Assembly: GCA_030435675.1 (NCBI GenBank) | Contig: CM059622.1 | Location: 17,298,001-17,362,000, forward strand | Direction: 5' to 3' | DNA: 64,000 nucleotides | DNA from: Steinernema hermaphroditum | Taxonomy: Eukaryota; Nematoda; Chromadorea; Rhabditida; Steinernematidae | Part shown: piece after piece, positions 45,395 through 55,300 of the stretch | Layout: each line of letters starts with the position of its first letter | How positions within the stretch are numbered: position 1 is the stretch's first letter | Notes under the pieces: generated by a model | What the model was told of the DNA's origin: nothing | Database searches by the model: none | What the model saw: only the letters and a program-made list of their open reading frames with translations | Translations under genes and position numbers: made by a program

Positions 45395-46479
45395 CTACTT
45401 GTGACAAGGAAAAGCAATACTGACAGGGTTGGGAAATACTGGTGGGAAGAATGGAGAAGGAAGGTTGGCTTCACGGCACAGCCCACAACTCCTGGCACAC
45501 AAGCGGCGTTTCTCGAATTCTGTGTACATGGGATTCGAACAGAATCCAGTGCGCTCCCATTTGGGACAGCTGAATATCAGATTGTCGTTAAGTCATACGG
45601 CAAAGCCTCACTTTAGATTAGCGTGTTCGCATTGCTGAGGAGGCGTGGTAGTTTTCGGATGCTGGCAAATGTGACATGACTTAGGGCAATACTTAATCAT
45701 GAACTGTCTGTAGAAAGCTTCTTGGCACAGGAACGCCTTCCTTGAACATTCCGCTAACATGTCGTGACAAAGAGGCGTTGATTCAAGGTGAAGTGGTTCA
45801 TTAAAAGTCGTAGCAGTCACTGTTGACGCCTTCCTTGAACATTCCGGTGGCTGGAGGAACGCTCCCAAAAGAACAAGCGAATCTATCGGCTATTTCTTGC
45901 TCTGTTTTGGGTTCAGGTTCGGGCTCGGGAACTGGTTAATTAGAAATCTACTGGTACATTCGCATAACAGCATATACCCCAGCACTCCGGTTCTGGACCT
46001 TCTCTCCACTCCTTGAAGTCAGCGAACCGTAATGCGACTTTCTTGTTTCGCAACCACTCCCGCTACAGAGGATACTCATGGAGAGAATTAAGAGGAAATT
46101 GCAATGTATTAGGCAGCATGTTCCTAGCACTGAACACTGCTTGCTTAAAGTATGAGTACAGGATACATTTGCTATCTAACAGCCTAGCATTTCTCTTACC
46201 TTCTTCTTTAAATCGCGCAATTGGCTTATCAAACGGGCACCCTAACATGGGTAACTACGGTCGCACTGCAAAGTAGCATTCGCCTTCTTGATTACACACT
46301 CCTTGCTGCTTAGCACATTCATCGCCTCCATTTGGATCACATGCTGAAAATGGTGAAATTTACTCTTTTGTTGGAATTTGTACAAAATTACCGTTTCCCA
46401 CTTTAAAAGGGCGCTTAGTATCGCATAGGTAAGCAGCGGGAGTAACGAGGGAGACTATCGCAAACAGAATGTGGAACAT
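45395..46479 (-). pseudogene. ShKT-family paralogue with nonsense codon (probable pseudogene)
   Basis: The start is a signal peptide (MFHILFAIVSLVTPAAYLC) on exon 46479-46391, with a donor GTAATT. Next comes a Cys module (ACDPNGGDECAKQQGVCNQE) that runs into TAG at 46257-46255, in the position where the paralogue at 46821-48703 has CAG (Gln). The frame then continues with GCPFDKPI. A ShKT domain (CHDMLAECSRKAFLCQEAFY to CPKSCHIC) lies at 45610-45760, and a second ShKT half (CPKWERTGFCSNPMYTEFEK to CARSCGLC) is entered through ATTCAG at about 45555. A 21-bp word (GGAATGTTCAAGGAAGGCGT and one more base) is repeated about 80 bp apart, disrupting the exon before the ShKT. The middle modules are degraded. 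It is the decayed sister of the next gene. Confidence 0.6.
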
Positions 46480-46820
46480 AACTGATTTCCGGAAATGTGA
46501 GCCGCACGGTCCGTGAAAAGACGAACTGAGCGGTGGCCAACACTAACAATGGTTGACATACGAGAAATGGAATTTCTCTTGCATAAAAATCCGGCTTTTA
46601 ATTTCACGGATTCACGGATTAAATTTCTGGTCACTCGATATAGACATGTCGCGGAATGGGACCGAAAGCCTTATTGCGTTTCTTTGTGCTATCTGAGTTC
46701 TGTTTCAATGACTGACCGATTGTATGCATTTCAAGTGTGTTGAATAATACTATTTAATAATATTTAATGCTATCACCTACAGAAGACAATTCCATATATG
46801 AAATAAAAATTAATAACGGC

Positions 46821-48703
46821 TCAGCAGAGTCCGCAGCTGCGACCGCAAAGGTTACGCTTGAGGGACTTAGAGTAAAAGTCGTTCGAGCAGAATCCGTTGG
46901 CGACCCATTGCGGGCAGCTGAAAGTGCATTGATGGTTGGACTGTTTATTCACGATACTTACTTCATGTTGGCATCTTGGCAGTTTCCGGATCCGACGTTG
47001 TACGGGTACTGTCCGCCGACCTGTGTGGGGTAAGTGGTACCTCCGGTGAGGTGGCATCGGTTGCAAGACAAGGGACAGTTTCTTGTCATGAAGTCGATGT
47101 AGAGATTGTGGTTGCACAAGTGAGCCTTGGCGGCGCATTCGGAAAGAAGATCGCGACAGTTGTTTACGGGACGAGGCTGAGGAGGGTAAGGAGCGGGGGC
47201 AGGCACGGGGCCAGTTGGGTTGACAACGGCTGGAGCGTCATTTCCGAAGCAGCACGCGTAGTTGAGGTGGCAGACGTCTCCAGGGACAGAGCAGGATCCG
47301 CTCACACAAACTGAATTTACAAATGATGGAAAAGGACGAAGATTGAAATCTTACGAGAACGAACGAAGGGCTTATCATCGGGGCAGATGGGGGCCGCACT
47401 TGGGGCGCCAGAACCCGCAGGTCCTCCCGCACCTCCGGTCTTTCCAGCAGCAGCGCCGTAACAGCAAATTCCGAGACCGACGTTGCAAGTTCCTCCAGTT
47501 TCTTCGTCACAGGCAGAGTCGTCAGTGCAGGCTAAAGCAGATGTAAAGACATGTTGAAATTTGCATGAATTATTGGGCAGTTCAGGCCCAGACAATTTGG
47601 AATTCTCAACACTACGTACTTTTCTTCGTCTTGCTCACAGTCTTTCCCGCCGCGCACTGTTGGGCATGACAACAAACGGAGTTGACACATTTGGCACCGT
47701 CTCCTTTGCAATCGCCATCGGCCTTGCAAGCTGAAACACAAACATTCGTTTTTGTGCATAGCGTACATTGAAGTATCTACCAGCTTTGGCACTGTAAGGA
47801 ATGCTAGGCGAACAACCCGCCTCCGGAAGGGTAGGCATTGCGGTATAGCAGCAGTACTTTTTCTGGTCGTCGGCTGGACCCTTGCATGAACCGCCTGTTC
47901 CACCAGCGGCGCAGTCAGAGTCTTGAGTGCATTCTAAACGAGCAGACAAAAATACACATCTTTGATGTGACAGAAAACCTACCGATTCCTCGGATGTCCT
48001 TTCCACAAGCCGGATCCTTGCCCAAATTCTGCTCAGCTTTAGCGAAGCAGCAGTACTGTTCTACGCATTTACCTGCTCCACCGCAAAGAGCGTTATCCTT
48101 CGTGCAATCTAAAAATGACTTTGTCGTACAGTGAAGAAAGAAGGATTTTGTCAGCTTAGGGCTACCTACCTCAGCATCGTAAATGTGGAAAAAAAAATAT
48201 GTTACATACAGAGATGCCAAATGAGCCGGATCTTCTGAGCCGAGCCGGAGCCGACGACGGGAGAAAATCGGATGCCCGCCCCAAGGCCGTTGTTTCCCGT
48301 CATCTACCATCTACCGCTCCCCACGAACGGTCAGAACTTTTCCTAGTCGGCATCTCTGGTCACATATGTTCCCTCATTCGTTGATCATTCGTTGAAACTT
48401 ACCACCAGCACCAAAATACATCACATAGGGGTTGCTAGGGGGGCACATCATTTGTGGAAGTTGCGGTCTCGTCTTGAAACAGCATTCTGTCACATCCTTG
48501 GCACATGTGCCCTTCTCGGTTTCTCCTTCAATATTACATTCTTGGTCGGTCCCTCCAGCACAGGCTTCTAAACACAGCATATTCATAAAAAGGATCCATT
48601 CACATTACTAACTATTTCCAATTTTGAATGGACTATCAGCAGGGCAATCGGAGAGAACGGATCCGACGATGAAGCCGGCAACGATGAGAAGACGAAGCAT
48701 CAT
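46821..48703 (-). CDS. secreted multi-module Cys-rich protein with two C-terminal ShKT domains
   Basis: The eight exons are 48703-48613, 48567-48403, 48108-47983, 47933-47781, 47730-47620, 47531-47355, 47310-46962 and 46917-46821, giving 422 residues. A signal peptide (MMLRLLIVAGFIVGSVLS) precedes six short Cys modules, one per exon, each starting with Cys two residues into the exon and ending in a CC pair (for example CTKDNALCGGAGKCVEQYCC). Introns 1-6 are all phase 1. Exon 7 ends with a ShKT domain (CRDLLSECAAKAHLCNHNLY to CPLSCNRC). A second ShKT is split by the last, phase-2 intron (CQDANMN|CPQWVANGFC to CGRSCGLC). The function is unknown. The modules resemble EB/WAP-like extracellular Cys repeats. 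A TATA box lies 36 bp upstream. Confidence 0.87.
48209..48358. mobile_element. hAT-like MITE, copy 4, in ShKT gene intron 2
   Basis: The 150-bp element has ends CAGAGATGCC and GGCATCTCTG. The flanking 8-mers are GTTACATA (48201-48208) and GTCACATA (48359-48366), 7 of 8 identical. The interior is GC-rich and differs from the other copies, so only the ends are shared. Confidence 0.75.
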
Positions 48704-48738
48704 TGCTCGATGAGTGATTTAGCCACTGGATGCGGCCG

Positions 48739-48747
48739 CTTATATAT
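48739..48747 (-). promoter_or_regulatory. TATA box of the multi-module ShKT gene
   Basis: The minus strand reads GCATATATAAGCGGCCGC, with TATATAAG about 36 bp upstream of the ATG at 48703. Confidence 0.5.
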
Positions 48748-48759
48748 GCTTCATTTGAA

Positions 48760-49910
48760 TAGGCGCTAAATGTTGTTACAGATGCCGTCTCTATTTACAG
48801 TATTCTCTGTGATACAATATTCCGCAGATGCAAATGCCGAATATTTACGCTTTGTTTGCTTTACGTTAGTGACCGCCTGGACTGTAGCGCTTATGGCAAA
48901 CAAAAGCTACAGTGGACTGAATGGACTGTTTAATTTGGTTATGGTTTGTCGGCCCAAATTTGGCGTCACTATGCAGCTGTATCGGACACCACACTCGCAG
49001 CCGCGCATAGTCCAAAGGTAAAATCGAATAAGCGGACGTCAACGAGCGAGCGTCGAAGACAATCTCTGAATCCATACTTGGAGGAGTCAGACCGTCACAA
49101 AAGTTTAAGGCCATAAAATCTAGTCAACTTCACCCATTTCAGAAATAGAACATCACTTAGTCTCTTTCGATCTTAGGTAATCATTTATTTTAGGTCTGCC
49201 GAGAGTGCCGGGACGAAAAACTGAATTTTTTCCTCGACATTTGCCTACAGAATTGTCGGGTTCGGTTCTACGGGCCGGGTACCTCACAGTTTCAGTTTCA
49301 TTTTTGGATATTCGATGTTTTCGACCACTACCGCGGTGCCGGTGTGAATCCGCCGCTCTTGTATCGTGTCACAGAGAAATATATTTCTAAATATGCCACT
49401 GTCTACAAGTATTTATTTAAACTTTGTGTAGCAGTTGTGTGTAAAATAGTGTCTTTACACTTTACACAGTTTACACATCCACCTTTGCAGAACATCCACC
49501 TTTTCACAGACTTTAAATTCTTAAACTGATGGATATACTAGGCACTAAAGGCACAATAAGATAAGACCTTGTGGGAACTTTCGGGTTCGCTTTCGGGAGC
49601 CCGAACAACTTTGTTTCTCTATGAACTTCTGCCTTCTGTAGCAACTTTATTTTTAATACATGACACGTTTACTTCATTACTCCATCAGCCCCAAAACATA
49701 CCGTAGCCGGGAATTGTGGAACGAGTTGGCACAAACTGTACTGACGATTTGTGACTGAGAACTGTCGGACACAAATCAAGTGCGCAACTTTTTTTGGAAA
49801 AGCAAACACGAAATGGTAGACTGTGTTGGAATAGAACAGCTGAAGAAACGGATGATTTTTTGTCATGGCCTATATTAATGACTGACTCTGGATAACGCCA
49901 TCATCCTAAA
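48760..49910. other. intergenic spacer
   Basis: No exon is supported. The only notable pattern is a GC-rich imperfect inverted stretch around 49190-49340. It separates two divergently transcribed ShKT genes and presumably contains both promoters. Confidence 0.45.
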
Positions 49911-50442
49911 ATGAATTCTTCCTTCGTCGCTTTCTTCGTTCTCGTCGCCTCGCCGCTTCTCATGGCTCAGGAGTGTCCCAATGGAGCGAGATCCACTGGA
50001 AGTACGTATACATTCTTTTCATTTAAATGACGCAATCTTCAGTCTGTATCAATGGAAAGTGCCAGTCCGGGTCTTACTGTTCCACTGACAACATCTGCTG
50101 CGAAAATGGAACTTCAGCGGTCAACTGCACAGATCTTATATCTGACTGCGCCAAAAGAGTTCACCTCTGCAAAGACGCCAAAATGAAGAGTGTTATGGAG
50201 TACAATTGTGCAAAGACTTGCAAAATGTGCCACCTGTTGAAGGCGACGCCGACTCCAGTCCTCCAGTGCAGCCTTCGTCTAAGTGCGTCGACTATCATAC
50301 AACGTTGGTTTCCATGAGAGAAACTGATCGACTATATAATTTTAGTTGTCGAACTTGGGCTAGAAATGGATTCTGCCGATCCGCTTTCTATACTGTGGAA
50401 GAGAAGCGCCAAATGTGTCCTAAGAGCTGCAATATGTGCTAG
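49911..50442 (+). CDS. secreted ShKT protein with an apparent single-base frameshift
   Basis: Exon 1 (49911-49999) encodes a signal peptide (MNSSFVAFFVLVASPLLMAQ). Exon 2 starts after TCTTCAG at 50043 with a Cys module (CINGKCQSGSYCSTDNICC) and a complete ShKT domain (CTDLISDCAKRVHLCKDAKM to CAKTCKMC). The next segment only makes sense in another frame (PPVEGDADSSPPVQPSSKC). That frame leads through a donor AC|GTTGGT and a TTTTAG acceptor at 50344 into the second ShKT half (TCRTWARNGFCRSAFYTVEE to CPKSCNMC, stop at 50442). The shift is close to 50230 and equals one missing base. Either a base is missing in the assembly or the copy is damaged. Architecture otherwise matches the C-terminal part of the 46821-48703 gene. 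Confidence 0.6.
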
Positions 50443-50591
50443 TCATATGGATAATTTAAGCATAGGGAATAAATAGGTTAGGTGAAGATTCGTTTCTGTC
50501 CGCAAAGCATGTATTTGTGGAGATTCTGTAATGCATCTATGTGTCTAATATCTTCTAATGACATTGTTAGCAACTTCGCTTTTCATACAGG

Positions 50592-51203
50592 CTTATTATC
50601 CCTCTCTTACGATCGGGACTCCAAAAATTGAGATAAACTCATAAAGTGAGTCGATGCACGGAATTCTTTAGTAAAAGGCGAAAGAATTTCTCGGTTAACT
50701 GCGTCGACTCCAGAGACTGACGACCGCTTCTCTCCGACCCATCCCATCCAACTGCGACCGTTGTCCAGCAGTGGCGCGACGTGTCCACGTAAGAGAAGAC
50801 ACAGAAAAAGGTTGTTGACCTTGGCGAATGTTGGACACCTCATAGAAGATCGAAGTCACTGAATAACTGTAGAATTCCGCAGACTTTGTTAAACCTGTTA
50901 TAGAAGTCAAAGACTCACTGGAAAGGATGAGGGGCGACAAGGTATTAATGGACATGACCGATCTCCAAATGAAATGAATTTTACGGGGAAGCGCGAACGC
51001 TGTCCCCTGACGCAAAAATTTAGCTGTTGGCCAACTCCAACTCGGAGCTGCCACACGGGTCAGCCGGGAGCGAAAGTGCAATGTCCCAGCCTCGCCATGG
51101 ATTCCCTGCCTTGCTGATCACGGGGAGATCCCAGCCAGGTAAGTTTATGAACCGTCCATCACCGACCTTTCCTTTCGCGGGGCACCGACTCGTCGCATCG
51201 GTG
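50592..51203 (-). repeat. inverted repeat unit, right copy
   Basis: Reverse-complement copy of 43493-44080, about 7 kb away. The blocks around the GACAGCGTTCGCGCTTCCCC and GACCCGTGTGGCAGCTCCGA words are nearly identical. The centre (50830-50985) differs from the left copy. Together the two units bracket all four ShKT loci. Confidence 0.65.
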
Positions 51204-51384
51204 CGACGCCTCAGCGTCAGAGAAGGCAGAGAAAAGGCGGATTGGGCTCTGAGCTGATTCGCATAGGTTGAAAAAAAGCCGAAATGTTTCGATGCGCTTA
51301 TTTTGCTCTTTATGCAGATTGTACGTTTTTCTGATTTCCAATATTTAATCCAAACAAGTAAACATCAAACGAATAAGACGTCAC

Positions 51385-52171
51385 TCATAACCACAAAAGT
51401 GTCATGGCAATGGCTAGTATAATTAACGCAAAGGGGTAGAAGATGGTTGAGCTTGAGCTGATCTCCACATGATGATTACATCCATTTGTGTTGCATGAGC
51501 ATACCTTAAAGGGCATTAATACATGAAGAGTCATGTTTTCCCCAAACGCTCACCTCCACATACTCATTGGGAGCTACTTGAGGCCATATTTGCGACAGCG
51601 GCAGCGAGAGACAAATGGCTTCCTGGTGCAGAAAGTCGACTTCGCGCGGGCGCGCATCGATCAACGAGAAGATCTGGTCGGCACAGCCACGGATAAACGT
51701 GTACGGCTTCGGCACCGATTGCACGCCTAAATGGGGGTAATTCAATTAAACGCGTTGAAATTGACCCCGGGGGCGAATTGGCGGCGGAAATGAGATGAGT
51801 CAAAGGGTAATTGAACGAGATAACATGGTCATTTGAAGCGCCTACAGTTGAGTTTTTCAGAAATGAGATTTAGCGCGAATAGAGTGGGTCTGACCCTATT
51901 TTCCAGAAACTGCGGTTTCCAGTAAGCCAAATATCGCGATGCTTTAAACAACTGCTCGTTTCTGCTCGACCCCTCAAACGTACCTCCAAAGAACTGTGGT
52001 TCAAACACTGTTATACATGTGGATTCACAACTTTCGACTGGGGCAAGTCGCCGCACTTCAAAGCTATCGTCGCAGATGGCGTCGAACTTTGGCGGTTTGT
52101 CCCAGAAGGCACGGAGGTCACGGTTGCGGTCGTAGAGAGGTTCGTAGTCTGCGGAGGCACAGGAGAAGCAG
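51385..52171 (-). CDS. GPI-anchored Ly-6-like protein of the ODR-2/HOT type (3' exons)
   Basis: The three exons are 52171-51984, 51726-51554 and 51504-51385, joined in phase. The frame starts within a codon after CTTTCAG and reads CFSCASADYEPLYDRNRDLR, then FDAICDDSFE, CESTCITVFEPQFFGG, FIRGCADQIF, the later VCSCNTNGCNHHVE, and ends in a hydrophobic tail (FYPFALIILAIAMTLLWL). The CxxC start, the paired cysteines and the CxCxxxxCN end are Ly-6/three-finger features, and the tail looks like a GPI signal. Spacing and the FEPxFFGG and RGC blocks fit the nematode ODR-2/HOT group, which acts on neuronal surfaces. The exon with the signal peptide was not found and must lie to the right of 52171. Confidence 0.65.
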
Positions 52172-52329
52172 CTGAAAGCAAAGATTTGATCTTTCGTTGA
52201 TAAATGGGATTAATAATGAGATTGGAACAATTAATGTGGTCGTTATTGTTCACATCAAAGTGGACTGCCTTGAATGAAAGTGTGCGAAATTGGTATTTAT
52301 GGGAAAGACTAAAGTGCACTGCTTGTCCC

Positions 52330-55300
52330 TTATGAAAGTGAGACAGGTGAGGTGAGAGAAGGTGCCTAATAAAAGGGTATTCACGTCAGCCCATCTCTAA
52401 ACATGTCAAATTTCATGAATGATGCCTCGTCGCTTTTGTGAAATGCGCTATTAAGCTATCAGCTAGTCCTATAATGCATTGTGCTTTAGTTTATTTCCGC
52501 TGCAACATTCGCTAATCCTCTTCTCTCAGGACTACGGTAGGCCAGCCCCAGGATTCCTTCCCAATTTTAGCATTTCTTGCCGCTATTCATTCGTGTTTAT
52601 CTCCAAATCGCGGGCACCACATCGCTTTCTTGACCGCTGAATAATTGAACGTGGCGAAAAAATAGCGCATTCGAGTCAATTCGAGAACGGCCCCCACACA
52701 ATTAGAGCGCCGCAGCGCTCCTCTTTTTGTGTTCCCTAATTGTTTATTCGCGCCCTCTGCTTCGTCTCCACTCCCGTGCTGCGGCATCGCATATCGAAGA
52801 AAAGTAAACATTGCAATTTGCGAACTAAACGGAAGACTCTCATCGTCGATTATATAGCCACTATATGACAACTTGCCATCTATGAACTGAACTCTCACAG
52901 CAAAAATGTGTTCAACAAAAAAGCCCTTTCCAGTCTCTGTGGTCAGAACTGAGTTTCTCTTCTGTACTGTTTGTTGAATTTTTAATTTGTTTGTGTATTA
53001 GTATAAAAATTTCGTGTGTGATGCTGGAGAACGGCCGGTTATCCCCTTCACCCTAACATTTCAGCCCCCCCCCCCCCGAACTCAACCGTGGAAAGTGCAA
53101 CTTTCCAGAATCCAGAATTCTCCCATCTCGACTTCTATCTTCGACTTTTATTTGATTTTCAGCCGCTTATCTGGTGAACATAAATGCTTAAAGAATGACA
53201 TGTTTCAGAACAATGCAAACAAATTCCAATGAGCTATTTTAAGACTTAACAAATCGGGAGAGGGTAGACATTATTCTGAAGGTGCTAATTCAATACAGAG
53301 AGAATACAATCTATTCGATATACATTTTGAAAGTTTTTGCATGCCCTATAAATCTTATGTTGCTTATCGTTATACTCACTGCCTTTTATAGCAGCACACA
53401 CCGTGGAAAGGTCACCGCTGATAGCTAGCAAGCCTATGTACACAAAACAAGCACTTATCACTGATGGTAACAAGTCTTCAAAAGTCCACTTACAGCAATC
53501 CATGGCAATGTTATACATGGTGCGGCCTCTACTTGGTACTGCTCTACTCAAGGCATGGGATAAAACCCCAGCTGAAGTTCTGGTGAACAACAGAGAAAAC
53601 TTTAACCCCTTCAACCACGCAGTACCCTTTAAGAAGATTACTGGGAGATTTGTTGCTAGATGCAGGGAGAAAAGTATATAAAGGCCGAGTAACTTGTGTT
53701 GCAGTGAGCTATTAAGCTTTCCCCAACATTACTTTTGTTATCACAGTTTGCCATTTCTGCTATTTCTAATCTGTTTTAAGAGAGGAAATTCCAAAAACTT
53801 TTCCATTGCTGGCTAAAAAAGCGCCTCAAATTCGCTGCGTCCATATATTACGAAAAGCACACGATGTGTTAAATTGACTCACTTTAGACCTTCGGCGAGG
53901 TGAAGAAGCGCGGCGTGGAAGATAAACAGGAGTATCATGACATTAATCCTTCGAAGCGGCCCTCGACGGGCGTCATAACTGAAAGCACGAGCTTGAGCAA
54001 AAGGAACAAAAGCATTTTTAGGCGAGGTACGTCGTCGCCTCCGTCGGGGAGCCGCCGAAGAAAGGGGCGCGAGTTGATAGGGGGATATATATCGCCTCGA
54101 AAGATTCGATTATGCCGTTGAGAGAGGCGCGGAGTCCCCTCGGACGACTTCGCCACGTCGTTCACCTCCGCCCCTCCACGCAACACTTTTTCCCGCAACA
54201 ATTTGCATGTTTTAATAGCTCATTAAGGGCGCGAACGGCAGCGTTGCGAAGTGTAATTGCTCGGCGAAGAGAGAAAGTTGAAAATCGCGCCGCGGAACAA
54301 GTGGCAAAGGCTAATTGCTGAAAGAAGGCGAAGTTCCGCGGAAGACGATACGGAGGCACAACAATGGCCCCCCACTCCTTTCCGGCGACTATTTGGCGAT
54401 CCTAATTGAGCGACGACGGCGTCCTCATCTGCGGGAAGGCGGTCCTTTTCGGGAATGCGCCCTCCACCCGAAGACAACTGTTGTCCGAGCGGAGAAGTTT
54501 GATCGTGCGCCCGGGATGGGATTAATGAACTCTCGCGCCCGAAGTGATGGTTGTTGTGCCGGGGCTTCCGCAGGAAGTTACGGAAGCGACGGAGATGGTA
54601 CGACGAGGGTCCGAAGCGTTGGGAACATACTAATGGCCGCTTAATGGATATCAGATCTTTTAGTGTACATCCTGAATATTCGGAAAATAAGGCAGAATAA
54701 CAAGAACGTTTTCGTCGAGAAAAGCTTTCCACACGTCGAAGAAATCTGTACATTCTGCTCAAGGCAACTTATCTTCCTTAGCTTTCGAAATTTGATACTT
54801 TCTCAGCCCTATTTGAGTAGAATCCTGACTCATGAAAAGGAGACATGAAAGCCTTTGTTCAAAATGAGTCCCAACAGAACTAGCCATGGTTAGAAAAATA
54901 AACAACTTTGAACCGGAGATCCTATTCTAGGAAGGGTAGACAACTGAAGAACCATGCGAATTTCAATAAAACGTACATTAAGATTTCTACTGGATGCAGA
55001 ATAATATGGAACGGCTGTTCCTATCGATCATTTTATAAGCAGGACTCCTACGATCGCACTCGCACTGCAAAGACACATCTAACCTGCTGCGCCTTTCATG
55101 CCCTTCTAAGTTTAGGTATAACAACAGTTGGCTTTAAGCTAGCTCGAGCAGTAGCCAGGACACTTTTCTAGCCACGCATGCCGCAATGGTCAACTCAGAG
55201 ACGCCGAAGATGCCGAAGACGTTCTGCAGCCGCGTCCGAAATCACATTTTCCCCGACAGTCGCCATTGATCTCTGCATGAAAGTCCGTTATCTCTCTCAT

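Noticed and set aside
53285..53681. Overlapping open frames on both strands (109 and 92 residues)
   Set aside because: TATA-like words lie nearby, but neither frame shows a known motif or a convincing start. I could not choose between strands.
54223..54762. 179-residue open frame on the minus strand
   Set aside because: GC-rich sequence, no domain, no splice context, and comparable open frames exist on the other strand. Likely chance.
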